Source: Straminergon stramineum
Lineage: Eukaryota > Streptophyta > Bryopsida > Hypnales > Calliergonaceae
Direction: 5' to 3'
Assembly (NCBI GenBank): GCA_963920665.1
Contig: OY987265.1
Span: 5,213,001-5,277,000 of the forward strand
Length of the DNA: 64,000 bases
The position numbers and the translations under genes are program-made. The notes under the pieces are model-generated. The model was not told the DNA's origin. It did not search any database and was given only the letters and a program-made list of their open reading frames with translations. Positions 1-12,180 of this stretch are shown piece after piece (the first letter of the stretch is position 1; the number at the start of each line of letters is the position of its first letter).

Positions 1-234
1 GAGTAAAAACTTCCTTGGTTAAGTTTCATTTCATTAGGTGAATTCAATTTTAAAAATATTATTCTGGTTACATGGATCTGGCAGTAGTGGAGCACAATGC
101 ATCTAGTCAGATTGCAACGTCTCTGCCTAGAATGATCATGAACTTGAAGAAGCCCATTGTCATTCATGACCATCCTGGCTTGAAACATATTATTTAGGTG
201 TAAGGTAGGAGGCTTGAACTCCATGAGGGCATTG

Positions 235-330
235 AATCACCCACCTCTCAAATGTACACTGTTTGTACATGGGATTTTTCCATCTTTACAGGGATGTAGT
301 AATAGTGTACATTTGAAGAGGTGGGCGATT
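235..330. repeat. Imperfect inverted repeat (hairpin)
   Basis: Arms of about 26 bp at 235-260 and 304-330 are reverse complements with one extra base and one mismatch (core 'ccacctctcaaatgtacact'). They flank a loop of about 43 bp. A sequence starting 'aaggtaggaggctt' lies just outside the left arm at 203 and resembles the ends of the inverted-repeat elements at 942 and 1,958, so this may be a decayed member of that family. Confidence 0.55.
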
Positions 331-941
331 TTAGAGCCCTGTGCCATTTCGACTACAAAAATTCGTAACTAATTCCATAAAGCTCCAAAAATTATGAAAA
401 GAATTGGATTAGATGTCAATTCCACTTATCTTACAAGGAAAATTTATTAATAAGTTTCACCTCCCCAAAATTCAGTTTCAGCTCTTAGATGGGCGCTTTA
501 TGGACCTCTTACCTTAATTCAGCGTAGAACTCACTTTCACATGTAGCATTACAAATTATTGTTTGCAACTTCTAGCAGTTATATTTGTAAAGTGATGCTT
601 ATCATTGTAAAACGCTAACTAATCAATTTAGTGTTTGTGCTGAGCAGGGTGCAAGGGAGCATTTTTCAAAAAATTAAAGAACTTTTTACCCAACTAACTT
701 AGTACATACTTTTGCATGCATGGGTGTTGAAAATTCAATACCATGGTAAACTTATTGCTATGAGTCTGCTGAAAATGCTTTTCCAGCAGTATTGATGCAA
801 GGCACAAAATCCAGTTCAGAAAATGGCCTTAACCAATACCCTTATTGATCTTTAGAATTTATTAGTTTCCCTTCATACTTGTACTAGTTGGGACTCCCAA
901 ATTACCAAGCACATTTCCAAACAGTGTAATCTGTACTTGGA

Positions 942-1080
942 AAGGTAGAAGGCTCTTGAAGTGTCCATTTCAGCCTGCCGAACTCATCTTTGACAGTAAT
1001 AGATATTTCAAACAATATGTCATTCATTCCTAGATAGGTTTTGCAATTAGAACCCGGACACTTCAAGAGCCTCCTACCTT
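942..1080. mobile_element. MITE-like element, 25-bp inverted ends
   Basis: Positions 942-966 and 1,056-1,080 form a 25-bp inverted repeat with a single mismatch (terminal core 'aaggtaggaggctcttgaag'), enclosing about 89 bp without coding capacity. Size and structure fit a miniature inverted-repeat element. Related ends occur at 203, 1,958 and 2,348. No convincing target-site duplication is visible, so the superfamily is unassigned. Confidence 0.55.
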
Positions 1081-1957
1081 AGTTGGTACCATACATGAAG
1101 GCGTAAAGAAACAGCATTGGTGAAACAGTGATTGGCTTCTCACTTCCCCATGGGAGCCAGGGTATACTCGGAGCGTATCTGGTCTGCTAGATTTTTGAAT
1201 GCATGAAAAAACATAGGAACCAATGAATTTCAATTACTTGCCAACAATTGATCAAACTTTGGAAAATTTGAATTCATATTTGGAGTCAGAGACTTCACAG
1301 TTCAGTTGCTTGGATGGGCCATGAAACACAAAACTTAGGTCCCAATAGAGAGGCCATAATTTTATGTTATCCCCTGTCATCCCCATGATTGAGGTGTAAA
1401 AAAAACAATACTAGATGATTGGCCATCTAGGGGTTTGCCTGAAGTGCTTGTCTGAATTTCTAGGATGGAGGTGCAAGTTTGTCCCAACAATAACTAGAGC
1501 ACCTTGCTTGGCGAAGGTGTCATAGGTGCTACAATTGTAAAACATCAAGTTAAGACATAGAAATTCCACAATGTAAGTTTATAAATTTTATCAAAAATTG
1601 ATTTCCTATATCTATAGACTAGTAGGCACCAAATGCAAGTATGGTTTAATTAGTCCAAATAAGTTTAGCACATGGTTCGTATAATGGAATCTTGTTGGTA
1701 GAAACAAAAGATTGATTTCTAGATTCTCTTGAAGGCCAACTTGATGACTATGGAAATCATCCCTTTGCTTCCATATGAATCATTGGTTTAAGAAAATCCC
1801 AAAGTACTTCTTGGAAGTCAAACTTTTGGAGTCAACACCTCCCCTTCTCACACAAAATTTCATTGAAGGATTTTGTGTCATTCATCAATCAAAAAACGGT
1901 TGAGGCAGCCTCACCCAAGGTCGACATAATGATATAGTTTGGTGGCAAGTGTTAAAA

Positions 1958-2360
1958 TAGGAGGCTCAAAATACGATCAAGCATTTAGAATTGCCCCTAT
2001 AATTAGCTCTAAAATGGACATGAGATGGTCCTTAAATCGACTTCTATAGTCATTGAATGAATCAAAAAAAGGTATAATTTATTGCAAGAGTCAATCATTG
2101 TCCTTGCTTTCCCCATTTCTCTTTCCAAGTTGTAAGTGAACAATTCATAGAAGACTTAGGGTTATAAATAGGGACCCATGACACAATTCTTTTGAAAATT
2201 TATATCTAGTTCAATAATGCTTCAAAAAATATTAAACAACTTGTGTTACATTCCATTTCTAATTCTTTTTATCTAAAACGTGAGCTAAAAATATTCCCAT
2301 CGAAAAAAATAAATGAAAAAGATGGACGAGCCTTTCGACAAGCAGTTTTTGAGCCTCCTA
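1958..2360. mobile_element. MITE-like element, 13-bp inverted ends
   Basis: Positions 1,958-1,970 ('taggaggctcaaa') and 2,348-2,360 are perfect 13-bp reverse complements sharing the terminal motif of the element at 942-1,080. The roughly 400-bp interior has no usable reading frame. Probably a second, longer member of the same non-autonomous family. Confidence 0.45.
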
Positions 2361-2488
2361 CCTTATGTCTTGACAATTATATCAGTACTCGACTTGTTGC
2401 TCCTTGGCTAGACTAGTTATCTAAATACCTACACGGTGGTCTGGTATTTAGGTTTCTCCCAAAAACTTGACTTCCAGTCAAACTATTC

Positions 2489-2714
2489 TTAACTCTTAAA
2501 GGACGGACTAGCGACCATGGAAATCATGACTTTTGAAATTGTGTGACATCATTTAAAAAAAAAAAAAAACATCCATTGGAGGTCAAACTATTGTAGAAGA
2601 TCTTTCCTTTCCACCCCTAATTCCGAGGTTGAATAGTTGCACTTCTATCCTACACAAGAGAATTCCTTGTCATCCATCAGACACAAAACGTCCGTGTCGA
2701 CATTTAAGGGTTAA
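2489..2714. mobile_element. MITE-like element, TTAACCCTTAA-type ends
   Basis: The left end 'ttaactcttaaagg' and right end 'catttaagggttaa' are imperfect inverted repeats around about 200 bp of non-coding DNA. A clearly homologous copy (same ends and interior, including 'ggaggtcaaactattgtaga') lies at 35,937-36,166. A more diverged relative of the interior is visible around 1,735-1,900. Confidence 0.55.
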
Positions 2715-4786
2715 CTTATATCAAGATTAATATATAAGTTATCAGTAGCTTTGGACCCGGTCTCCCTCTTGCTTCAGTTGCCCACATATTCCTGAGTACA
2801 TTATGGACCCCGATCACACAACAAAGGCACTCATATAAGCTTATTAGTACCTATCCATGACAATAATGGCACTTGGAAATGATTTAATAAAAAACCCAAA
2901 CAAGGGGCCTCATCATTTTTATGGGGCCATCTCAGGAGTCTCTATCTATCAAATGGAAGGGCCTTTTTGTCATGACTGCAAATGGAAAATAAAAAAATAA
3001 AAAAATAAAAAAAATTGATCCCATGGCTTTGTGCCAAAAAAATAAGGCAACTGTCTACACCTACATGCATTCAAATATTAAGCAATTGAACAATGTTTTC
3101 TTCTTTTCATTTTATTATATTGATTCATGTTTTTTGTTGGACAAATGGGAATCAAAAGAGTATTCTGGATTCTCTTATTTTTGCATATTCTGGACACCAC
3201 ATGAATAATTATGAATTTTGAAGTGGATAACTCTTCAAGTCTTGAAGTACATTTTTGGGGGCAACAAAAGAGTTTTGGGTCACCCATTTATGAATGAAAT
3301 CATCATTTTATTTTCTTTGAAATTTTCAAACAACATGTGGTTGAGGAGTAGCTTCAAGGTGCATCAATTTTGTAACATTTGACTAGTACATGGTTAAAGA
3401 GTTATTGTATGATATGTAGATTCTTTCAAAGCCTTAGGACCTTCAAAAACATAATTTTTTTTAGAATACAAATTTGAACTTGGATTTCTATGTTTATTTA
3501 TACTTCAAAAAGCTTTAAACCATTCTATTTCAATTTATGAGATGAAAGTCATGAAGAGTTTTAGTTTGCGTGCAGTAGTTATGGAGTCTCTACCCCATAC
3601 AAACTTTGTAGTCTTGTAATGAACTCAATTTTCAATATTTTGGAAAAATAAATTAAAAACATAGGATTAAGGATTTAGATTGTTTACTAATATATTACAA
3701 CCATTGGAATTAAAAAAAATTCAATTCTACAACTAAATCCTTATCAATTTAGTACTTTAAATTAGACAAAACGAAATTCTTAACAATTTCATAATTTTAA
3801 ATTTATTTAGAATTTAACTCTTCTTGTTTACTATTTTTTCCAAACATGAATATGAAATAATTTTATTTTGAGTTCTTTAAAATATGTATTCCCAACCTAT
3901 TTCTTCAATTTATAGTTATGGAGAAATTCAAGTTGTAGGACATGCACATTTGGGGGTAGAAAGTTTGAAAAATGAAACTCAACCATTTGGGAAGAGATGA
4001 AATACTTCCTTTTGAAATTGAAGCATCATGATCTTGCAATCGATAAAGTTTCTTAATCTAAAATTTTAGGAGGGTATCCTCTAACAAGTTAACTAAAGGA
4101 TCATGTGGTTGAATTTGTTAATGAATAAATATAGATGAAGATTTAGTTGTTGCTTTGGATACGAGTGTTTTGCAATAGTTTTGGGCCTAAAAATACTGCA
4201 ATCCTATAGGGGTAAAATAGGTGGTGTATTCAAAATTGATGCTAGGCTATTTTGAATTGAGATTGTTAAAAACAACATGGGCCCTTTAGGGGTTAAAATA
4301 GGTGTATCCCAAATTGACTCTGTGCTCTCATAAATTGAGAATGTACATTTTAGGTAAGATTATCTACTGGCCACTTTTACAAGAAATTATAGCTAGACAT
4401 AGTTTACCTCAATGTGAAACGAGGTGAATGAAAACTTGGTGAAGTGAATACTCATGGTGCAATAAATGAGAGACAATGGAGAATTGAGCTAACACTAAAT
4501 GACCTTGTATGATTCAAATGGTTGCATTTATGAGACAATTCCAAATATCATGATGTATGATTCATAATAAGTGACTTGTGAAAATTAAAGTTTATGGCAA
4601 AAGTAACTTGGTTTTCAACGTATCATTGTTATGCAATTACTAGGTACTCTACAAGATTGATTAGGCTAAGGTATGTAATATTTGGGCATGGTTTTGTTAT
4701 TGGAAGGAAGACGTGAATGCACTTTGATAATAAGGGTAGTTGGTGGGATGTATTCCAGCATGTAATCTAAAGAAGCAATTGAGGAA

Positions 4787-5445
4787 CACTGCAGCAGTCA
4801 CACTTGATTTCTAATGTAAACTCACAACACTGGAGACATCCAAATAAAGTTGTATCTTAACATGCTTTGATACCATGATTGGGAGGATGTATTAAACACA
4901 AATTAAATCTCATTGAAACTCGTTTTAGGAATGCTTGTAGGCTCTGCAGCATTCTCATTTTGATTTGAAAACATGCATTCTCATTTCCATTTTTAAAACA
5001 CAAGCACGAGACATTTGATTTTAGAACTAAAAAATGACACTGACTATAAGTTACTGCTTAGAAAAGTTAGTCATGAGCATTGAAGTGGACATGATTTTCT
5101 CAGCTTGTGGTGGTGGTGGTGGTGGTGGTGGGGCCATCCAGTGACACATTCACACCTGATTTCTAAACTCACAATACTTGAGAGACATTCAAACAAAGTT
5201 GTATGGCTTACCACCTTCTTTGCTTACCACACTGGGAGGATGTAATCAAAACAATCTCACTGTAAAAATGCATTTTAGAATTGCTTGCAGGCTCTGTAGC
5301 ATTCTCATTTGATTGTTTAAACACAAGCAAGAGACATTTGATTTTAGAAAGAAAGAACGAGAGCATTAGAGAAGTTAGTCATGAGTATTGAACTGGACAC
5401 GATTTTCTCTGCTTGTTGATGACGGCGGGGGGCATCCAGCGACCA
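4787..5445. repeat. Tandem duplication of a ~330-bp unit
   Basis: The block at about 4,787-5,110 is repeated with divergence at about 5,145-5,445. Shared stretches include 'gctctgcagcattctcattt', 'aagttagtcatgag' and the segment around 'gacatgattttctc'. A (GGT)n microsatellite (about 5,108-5,131) sits at the junction. No coding potential is evident. Confidence 0.6.
5108..5131. repeat. (GGT)n microsatellite
   Basis: About eight uninterrupted 'ggt' triplets at the boundary between the two duplicated blocks. A simple-sequence repeat. Confidence 0.8.
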
Positions 5446-5620
5446 AATAGCATCATTCATTCAGGCTTGTTGTTTATTTAGTGGTGGGACTGAGGTCTAT
5501 TTATTCATTCAATATCAGGAACCAGCACCATTGGAATTGTGAAATGCACAAAATTAATTGAACTACTAACTAACTTAGCATGACCATTCTCAAATGCTAA
5601 GTTAGTGTTTTACAAGGAAG

Positions 5621-7225
5621 TCACCGGAAGTCATGCAGCCAATTGATTTCCAACAAATTGCAAGAACTGATTTCCTTGGAACAGAAAATAGATGTCCAAG
5701 TTATTTTTTTATAGTTTCTGTTACTTAATTTGCATATTTGACTAATCTTGTAGACTAAGCTAAGATACTCATCCAGACTTGCAAATTATAGTTTCTTGCA
5801 ATGTCCAGGAGTCTGTCAGTTAGACAAAGCCTGAATATGGGATCGCATTTTCTCAGAGCTAGTTTTAGTAAGATCAGAAGTTTTATAACTTGTTGGAAGC
5901 GCTGGAGTTGACTTGTTTCTTTTGCAACAGGTTCAGCCAAGCAGTCCAAGTGAACAGCCGGCATTCTTAACAGCAACTCCCTCTCCACATTCGCTTGGAT
6001 TGATAAAATGTGTGCATGGGGAAGCCACTCCATAGAATGGAATGGATTTGCCAATGGAAGTTGCAGTACTAAGCTTAATTAATTAATTGGGTCATACGTT
6101 AGGACTCATCATGATTCTGAACCAACAGTTGCCTTAAGAAATGTCCAGTACTAACTTAGCACATAGTAGCAAAGCAGGGTCAAATGACCTGCTGCATGAA
6201 GGAGCATGGCTTATGCATTATTGGTCGAACCACCACAAAACCAATCTATTGCTATTAAGAAAAATTGACAAATGAGTAGCTGGAGATTTTTTTTTTTTTT
6301 TTAATAACAAGGTACCAAAATAGAAGTCAAATCATCACACTGAATTGAAACTGCAGTTTCGAACTTGCACTTCTTTCGCCAGCTCAAAGAACGTTTTAGT
6401 TATTGGGAGGTATTCATTCATTTGTAGTTAACTAATACTGCTTTGCATTATACAGAGTAAGAAACAGGCTGTGGATTTTGAAAAAGCGAACCCTGCATTT
6501 TGATTTTTTGATGCAGTACATTTGGAAGCAACTCACATTAATGCATACACATCTTCAAAAGCTCTTTTTATACAAGTTTCTTCTGTGCTTTGCTAGCCAT
6601 AGTAGTGGGTGAGACATGCAGTGTCTGCCTGTTTTGAGGGGAAAGTATTGTCACAGTATACATCATGCAAAACACTACAACTGCATAATTGCACAAAATT
6701 TGCTCATTTTTGAACACTGTCAATAGTAAAGTGTCTTTACTTAAAATGTAATGTGGCATTGTACATGGAAAAGGATGGTTCAGATGACACCCAAGCTTAA
6801 TATGAGAATTCCATATTATCAGCATATTCTATGCATTGTGTTTGAATGAGACTGGATACCATCTCTACGAATTCTCAAATTTAAGGACGAGGAACCTTGT
6901 CATCACAAGCAGTACAAATTGAAAAAGGATCATACAATGGCTGCTACTGCAAGAGAAAGGAAGGACATGATAAATCCAATTAAATGCAGTCAGCTACATT
7001 CATGTGAGTGATACTTTGAAAAATGAGTTTCCTTCACTTTTTTATAAGTTCCAACAAGAAGGGGATGATTGTTTGCTTGGAAGAGGAATTCAAAGAGAGA
7101 CTGCCTCACTCAATCTGGTGCTTTTCCTTTGGCAGACTCCTCCAATTCCATGTTTCTCAGCTGAACTAGACATTGTAACACCAAAAGATTTTCTAACCAT
7201 GCTTTACTGCTATGGTTGCAAGCTT
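5621..7225. repeat. Segmental duplication, copy A (empty site)
   Basis: Homologous to 11,590-11,665 plus 31,925-32,555. Shared landmarks are 'ggaagtcaccggaagtc', 'caacaaattgcaagaactga', 'aaatagatgtcc' and, near the right side, 'aaccttgtcatc' and 'agttccaacaagaag'. Copy B lacks about 900 bp present here (roughly 5,830-6,735). Copy A is intact where copy B carries the 20-kb CACTA element, so it preserves the pre-insertion sequence around 'AGA' at 5,683-5,685. A minus-strand open frame of 99 codons (5,755-6,054) lies here, but I recognise no family and do not call it a gene. Confidence 0.7.
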
Positions 7226-7264
7226 ACAGGTTCTGTGCTAAAATTATTAACGTTTTTGAAATGA

Positions 7265-9100
7265 TTAGGGTTTAAATTCCCCTTTTTTTGGCAAAGGATA
7301 GGTAGCGTTTTGAATGTAATATATATGAAAATCGTTAATGAATTAAGTTCATTTAAAAGGATGCTTTGAAAGTCCACTTACTTTGCCCTGCTATGCTCTT
7401 TGGCCTTGGTAAATAAGTGGAGAAAGTTCAATAAAAAATCATCTACATGAGCAAAATTTCAATTGCTTTTGGTGAATGCATTTTTCGGAAGAATAAAACT
7501 CTTAACATCGAACTCAAAAGTTTCCTTCTTCAAATCAATCAAAGAAAGGAAAGAAAAGAAAAATCAACTCTTAAATTTACACTAGAATTTGAGCCAATGG
7601 TTCTAAAATGGTTCTAAAACAACCATTTTAGTGCATTGAGTGAAAATTGGGAAAAAGAGATTTAAAAAAAATTTCAACATGCAAATTATTTTCCTATGCT
7701 AATGTGAGAGTTTCGATTTTAGCCCATTTTGTTTCATAGATTGGACATTATACAGTTCAATGTTAAAAAAAAAAAACACAGAGCTTCAAAAATCCTACTT
7801 GTCCAATTCAAAAATAGTCATTAATTGTAGTTAAGCTTGCATGAGGCTATACCCAAGTGACAGTGCAGTGGACTATCCACTCAAAAGACTGTGCATCACC
7901 TGACTATGTGCAGTGGACAACGTTCTCGTGAGGTATGACTTCGAACTTGATTTGGATATGCCAACCTTAGGCTTTAAATCTGTGAAGGTTCCATACATTT
8001 TCCAGCACGAGACTTTATCCCTTTTCCAACAAGCGTTGCCCCCGACTCACAAAATATCATTCCATCTGATGGACCAAAAGCAGAGCGCAGACAGAGAGTG
8101 AAATTCGGTAATCCCTTCATCAAGCATTCATTCACAGTCACGCAAGTTTCAGGTGCTGAAATTGTGGTGGAATTTACTGCATTGAGGAAGTGTATTCGAA
8201 CAGAATTTCAAGGGCAAAGTTACTGGACCAGAAGATCAAAACTCTCACGACAATCATCAGAGCAATGGACACCCATCATTTGAGAATACTAGCGACTAGA
8301 GGGCTTCATGCACCACGAAGAAGACAAGAGGACAAGCAAAATAAAGTAGCAAAGAAATGGGAGAAATGTTCATTGGAAGCAGAGTTGGCGTGCTTACCCT
8401 ACCTCCCTATCTTCTCTTCCAACTGCACTTCAACTATTTGATCAACCAGAGGTTGAATATCAGCTCCATGTTGATATCAGACGTCCTCCCCTTCAATACA
8501 TCGTGTACATTTCTCTTGACCCATCTCCATTTCCAAGGGACTTCCTCTCTAGACCATGATGCGGACTATAAGTTTCGAGGTAACCATGCCGGCCAGAAGG
8601 AGACAATGACAGTGGAGGTCTCCATGGCATCCCAAACCAGACTCACGGCCTTGCCTTCTTAGCAGAGCTCATAAAGAATGCATGCATACCAGAAGAAACA
8701 CATGTTAACATGTCAATCCAATGTAACATATCAGCAGAAAAGAAGAACAGGCTGGAAGCAAATTAAAACCCTAAGCAAGTCAAACACTAGCTACAGTTTC
8801 TCGAAAACCACATGGATCCCAACAGCACCCGCTTATTCTCTGGATTCCTTATGAGCTTGACAACACTGAAGCAGAAGGACCTGATCTCACTCCTATGCAC
8901 TGATCGACCCCTATTTACAACAACCCCTCATCTCTTCCAAGAGCCCGAGGGAAGGCTTCGAATAGAAAGTTGGGAGCAAGCAAGACTTGCCGAAACGTCT
9001 GTAGCCAATTATGACCTTCGAACAGAAAATGGGGTTGGCTCTTGTAGTGAGCGCAGTGATCTCTGCAGACCTTCGACACTGATCTTCCAATGAAAGCACA
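7265..9100. other. Unassigned region, possible degenerate coding remnant
   Basis: 7,265-7,900 is AT-rich and appears non-coding. From about 7,900 base composition rises towards that of the F-box region next door. On the plus strand, about 8,355-8,556 reads as an open, protein-like segment (containing YQLHVDIRRPPLQYIVYISL) that begins after a TAG and ends in TGA without a good start. It could be an exon or gene relic; I cannot name a family. No other supported feature. Confidence 0.25.
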
Positions 9101-9169
9101 CTCGTGCATATTGGTTCAAATGTCTAAACTGACGCAAATAGTGCCCTCTGTGTAGTCTTACATGATTTC

Positions 9170-10501
9170 CTATGGAATAACGTGCCAAAAAACCCGACAC
9201 ATCGGAGAAACGTTATAATGTTCCCGCCACTCTTCCGGTGTGAATTTGCGCCACTCACTGGTCGAAAAGTTCAGAAAGTAACAACTCCCGTCTCTGTGGA
9301 AAAAACGTCTTATTAACATCAAAACATCTTCACATGCATGAAGATCGACTGACCAATGCTGCTCATCAGGAAAGTATTGGCCGTGTGTCCTCATTGGCAC
9401 GCACACTTCAGCACCGTTTTGAAACTGAAACTCTGTGATGAAAAAAAATGCTGATCCGACGTCGTGTTGATTCTCCTTTCTGTGCAACACAAACACACGG
9501 TCACCCACAAGCGCGAATTGTTTCACACGCTCCTTCGGACTGAAAGACTAAATTAGAATCGAAGAGTTCCAGCCGGCCTTCTTCAAGGTCATATGCACAC
9601 AAACTTGAACATTTCAAGTCGAAGCAATCACTAATCTCCCAATCACACGCACGACCCAAAATGCGACCCCAAGATGGCGCTGCTTTGCTCCATTGCCTCG
9701 AAACAGAATCATACGTTTCTACTGTGTGACGGCCTTCATTATTGACTACGACAACCACCTTATACTCATTTGGCCTCGGAGTCCACTTTCATGTGCACCA
9801 GTGTGGCCGGGACAGTGTACACATGTTGCAGAGGAGGAAGCTCATGCTGAACTCCTGTCAACGGATTGATCACCATAATGCACAAGGGATTCGCTTCCGT
9901 GTAGTTCCAAGTGGAGACAAAGCAGACCAATCCGCCATCGCTTGCCATCGAGTTCCAATCATTCGGGGACGCGCGAGGTGCATTCCCCGCATTCACAGAG
10001 GACATAACAAAAAAGCAATACGTGTCTGCTGCAATCGAAGATTCTTACTGTAAACAGACGACCCCCAGAATGCGAAATTAGTGCCGCCATGTTGGAGTTC
10101 ACTTCGTCACATGCTCGGCAGAACTGCATGTTCATGGTCCATTCTTCGAAGAACTGGCACCGCAGCAGGCCGGTGATTTCTTGCACTGGTAGACGTGCCA
10201 AGACGAGCTCTAGCAACCCCCTCGGAAGACGTCCCCAAATCACAGGATTCATGACGGCATATGTAACAACCTTGTGCGAAGCGGCCATGCCGAGTAACCA
10301 TCGTAACCTCTTTCCGGGAAATTCTCCACCGCCATTTTTAAGTAAGCATCGTAACCTTCCTCTGGGAAATTCTCCATCGTTACTTTTCAGAAAGTCGTCA
10401 AGCTGCTCTTGCAAGAGCTTTGCTACTTGAAGATAATCAAATGGCTGGAAACCATGAGTTTCGTCTTCCATCTTCTTCTCCATCTCTCTAGGCTCCTCCA
10501 T
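9170..10501 (-). pseudogene. F-box/kelch-type protein pseudogene (three frameshifts)
   Basis: Four consecutive minus-strand frames together resemble one F-box protein with a C-terminal kelch/FBA-like region. The first segment (10,501-9,959) contains the F-box, recognisable by IWGRLPRGLLELVLARLP at about residues 87-104. The following segments contain MASDGGLVCFVS, INPLTGVQHELPPL, YKVVVVVNNEGRHTVETYDS and, at the end, SEWRKFTPEEWREHYNVSP. Such proteins are substrate adaptors of SCF ubiquitin ligases, and this architecture is abundant in mosses. Each junction shifts the frame by one in the same direction, near 9,965-10,005, 9,758-9,772 and 9,526. At the second and third junctions the reading resumes without loss of conserved sequence, which points to single-base indels rather than introns. 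Base composition is less AT-rich than the surroundings, as expected of a former gene. The 5' end is uncertain; an ATG at 10,501 is the first in the F-box frame. Confidence 0.7.
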
Positions 10502-11590
10502 GCTCGTTGGATACTGTCAGTCACACAACCAAACCAGGTGAGAAATCGATCTGCAAGAACCTCACTTCCAAGCATCGCGAAAGCCCCCTGAAATATGAAC
10601 TCGAGTATGAGAAAGGGTACCCCGGCCGCACAGGACATCAGTTGAGCTTGGTATCGCTCTCTCTTCGTGACCTTGGAAGGAGCACCCTCTCCAAAGTCAT
10701 GAATAAAGGCGCTCGTGGTACAGGACTATTCCAACCCTACAATGAGCTCCAAAATTCTCGCTTTCCCATTCAGACCCTGAGGTTCTGCTTTGGGTTTCCT
10801 CGTTCTGTCCGTCAATTCAGCAACTCACTTCGGTGCAACGGAAGTAGAAGGTGTAGTGAGTGCAATCATGCAGACACGGAATTGCCGAAACGCGTGAGCA
10901 AAGGAAAAGCGATTTTAGCAGAGCAGACTAAGGAAAAGAACTGCACTAGCATGGATTCGGATTTCCTCCAGCTGCTGACAAACTCCGGAGTCGGTCGTGC
11001 TACAAGTCGGAAGAACAATTAAGGAGGACTCAAATGTGTTCAGATAACCAGATTTCAAGAAAGGTTTCATATCTCGAATTTCGGTAGTAGCAACCAAACT
11101 AACAAAAAGCCTCGTCTCAAATTAGCCAGAATTGACATCGTCAACCAAATTCATGGAGCTACCAGGGCAATAAACCAGAAACCAGAACAAAGAATGCTAC
11201 TGCATGGAGGCAGCACATACTGGTGAAAGAAGCGACATATACGCATGCGGCGCTGTGAAGTTGAACGAACGAGGATGTTCTTACCAGGATCAGCAAGCAA
11301 TTTTATACGCTTAAGGTTTGTGCAGCGAGCAGGACGACCGAGTGCGGCGCGTAGACAAAAATCAAGCAGACGAACGAACAAGCCAGCAAACGAAGGAACA
11401 AACGGCTCGCAATGGCCTATGCAGCTTGAAACCATAGTCTTCTCGGATACGCAAGGGCAAGATGGGTTTTACTATTTCTCACAGTTTGGCGGCTCCTTAT
11501 GATTCTGTGTCTTGCCTGACAGCCAGGTGCGCGAGCACTTGGTTCCTTCGGGAATTAGCCCATGAAGTTATGCTAACCATTAACGTAGTG
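10502..11590. other. Region upstream of the F-box pseudogene, unassigned
   Basis: Moderate base composition, like the pseudogene next to it. A 171-codon plus-strand open frame (10,507-11,022) is present, but it shows no recognisable domain and probably reflects low stop-codon density. This could be the former promoter and 5' untranslated region of the F-box gene. No supported gene. Confidence 0.35.
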
Positions 11591-11665
11591 CTAGGAAGTC
11601 ACCGGAAGTCCGTCATCCAGCCGGTGATTCCAACAAATTGCAAGAACTGAATTCCTGACAACAGA
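11588..11665. repeat. Segmental duplication, copy B, left part
   Basis: This short stretch ('ggaagtcaccggaagtc ... caacaaattg') matches copy A at about 5,623-5,685 and is continued at 31,925 on the far side of the CACTA element. Its last three bases, AGA (11,663-11,665), are repeated at 31,925-31,927 as the target-site duplication. Confidence 0.75.
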
Positions 11666-12180
11666 CACTGTAAGAAAATGAGTGTTTTATGACTGTGAAA
11701 ATATGACTAGAGATAACTGACAACTGTTGACAATCATATTCTTAGAGCCCAAGATCTTTAAAAAAAATATGACGACAAATATGATTGCTAGTCATGTTCT
11801 TGCATCATATTTTGAGGACGTATAGTATATGCCCGTTGGGAACATTGGAATACTTCATAGGGAACGACAAGGAACATGTTTGGAGAACGCCTAGTCATAT
11901 TTGCTAGTCATATTTTTACAGTAGTCATATTTTGCAGTCATATCTTCATGGTTGTCATTATTTTTTCTTTTAGGGCAGCCCAAGGTCAATTTGGGTGGGA
12001 AACATGCTTAGAGAGGTCCTACATATATTTTTTCTTTAGTCATATTCTGTAGTCATATTTGTGCTTCAGTCATATTTTGTAGTCATATTTATGCTTCAGT
12101 CATATTTTGTAGCCATATTTATGCTTTAGTCATATTTTTGCTTCAGTCATATTCTATAGTCACATTTTTTTAATTGTCTC
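11666..12180. repeat. Left TIR and subterminal motif array of the CACTA element
   Basis: After the 28-bp terminal repeat, about a dozen copies of 'agtcatatt' and near variants occur to 12,160, mostly in one orientation and often in pairs about 20 bp apart. In En/Spm, subterminal repeats are the binding sites of TnpA; I infer the same role here. The sequence matches the left end of the second element (48,807-49,350). Confidence 0.8.

Larger units (their letters stand above)
1..4760. other. Intergenic AT-rich region with short repeats
   Basis: No coding sequence can be supported here. Open frames are short and lack family motifs. The stretch holds several small inverted-repeat elements (listed separately), poly-A/T runs near 2,555 and 3,000, and a local tandem duplication of about 80 bp (4,203-4,262 versus 4,281-4,341, sharing an 'aggggtaaaataggtg'-like core). 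It looks like ordinary transposon-derived plant intergenic DNA. Confidence 0.6.

Noticed and set aside
5755..6054. 99-codon minus-strand frame with protein-like composition
   Set aside because: No recognisable family; most of it is deleted in the duplicate copy. Left unannotated as a gene.
7004..7264. 86-codon plus-strand open frame
   Set aside because: The duplicate copy at 32,340-32,545 does not preserve the frame, and no motif is visible.
10507..11022. 171-codon plus-strand frame upstream of the F-box pseudogene
   Set aside because: No domain; probably low stop density in less AT-rich DNA.
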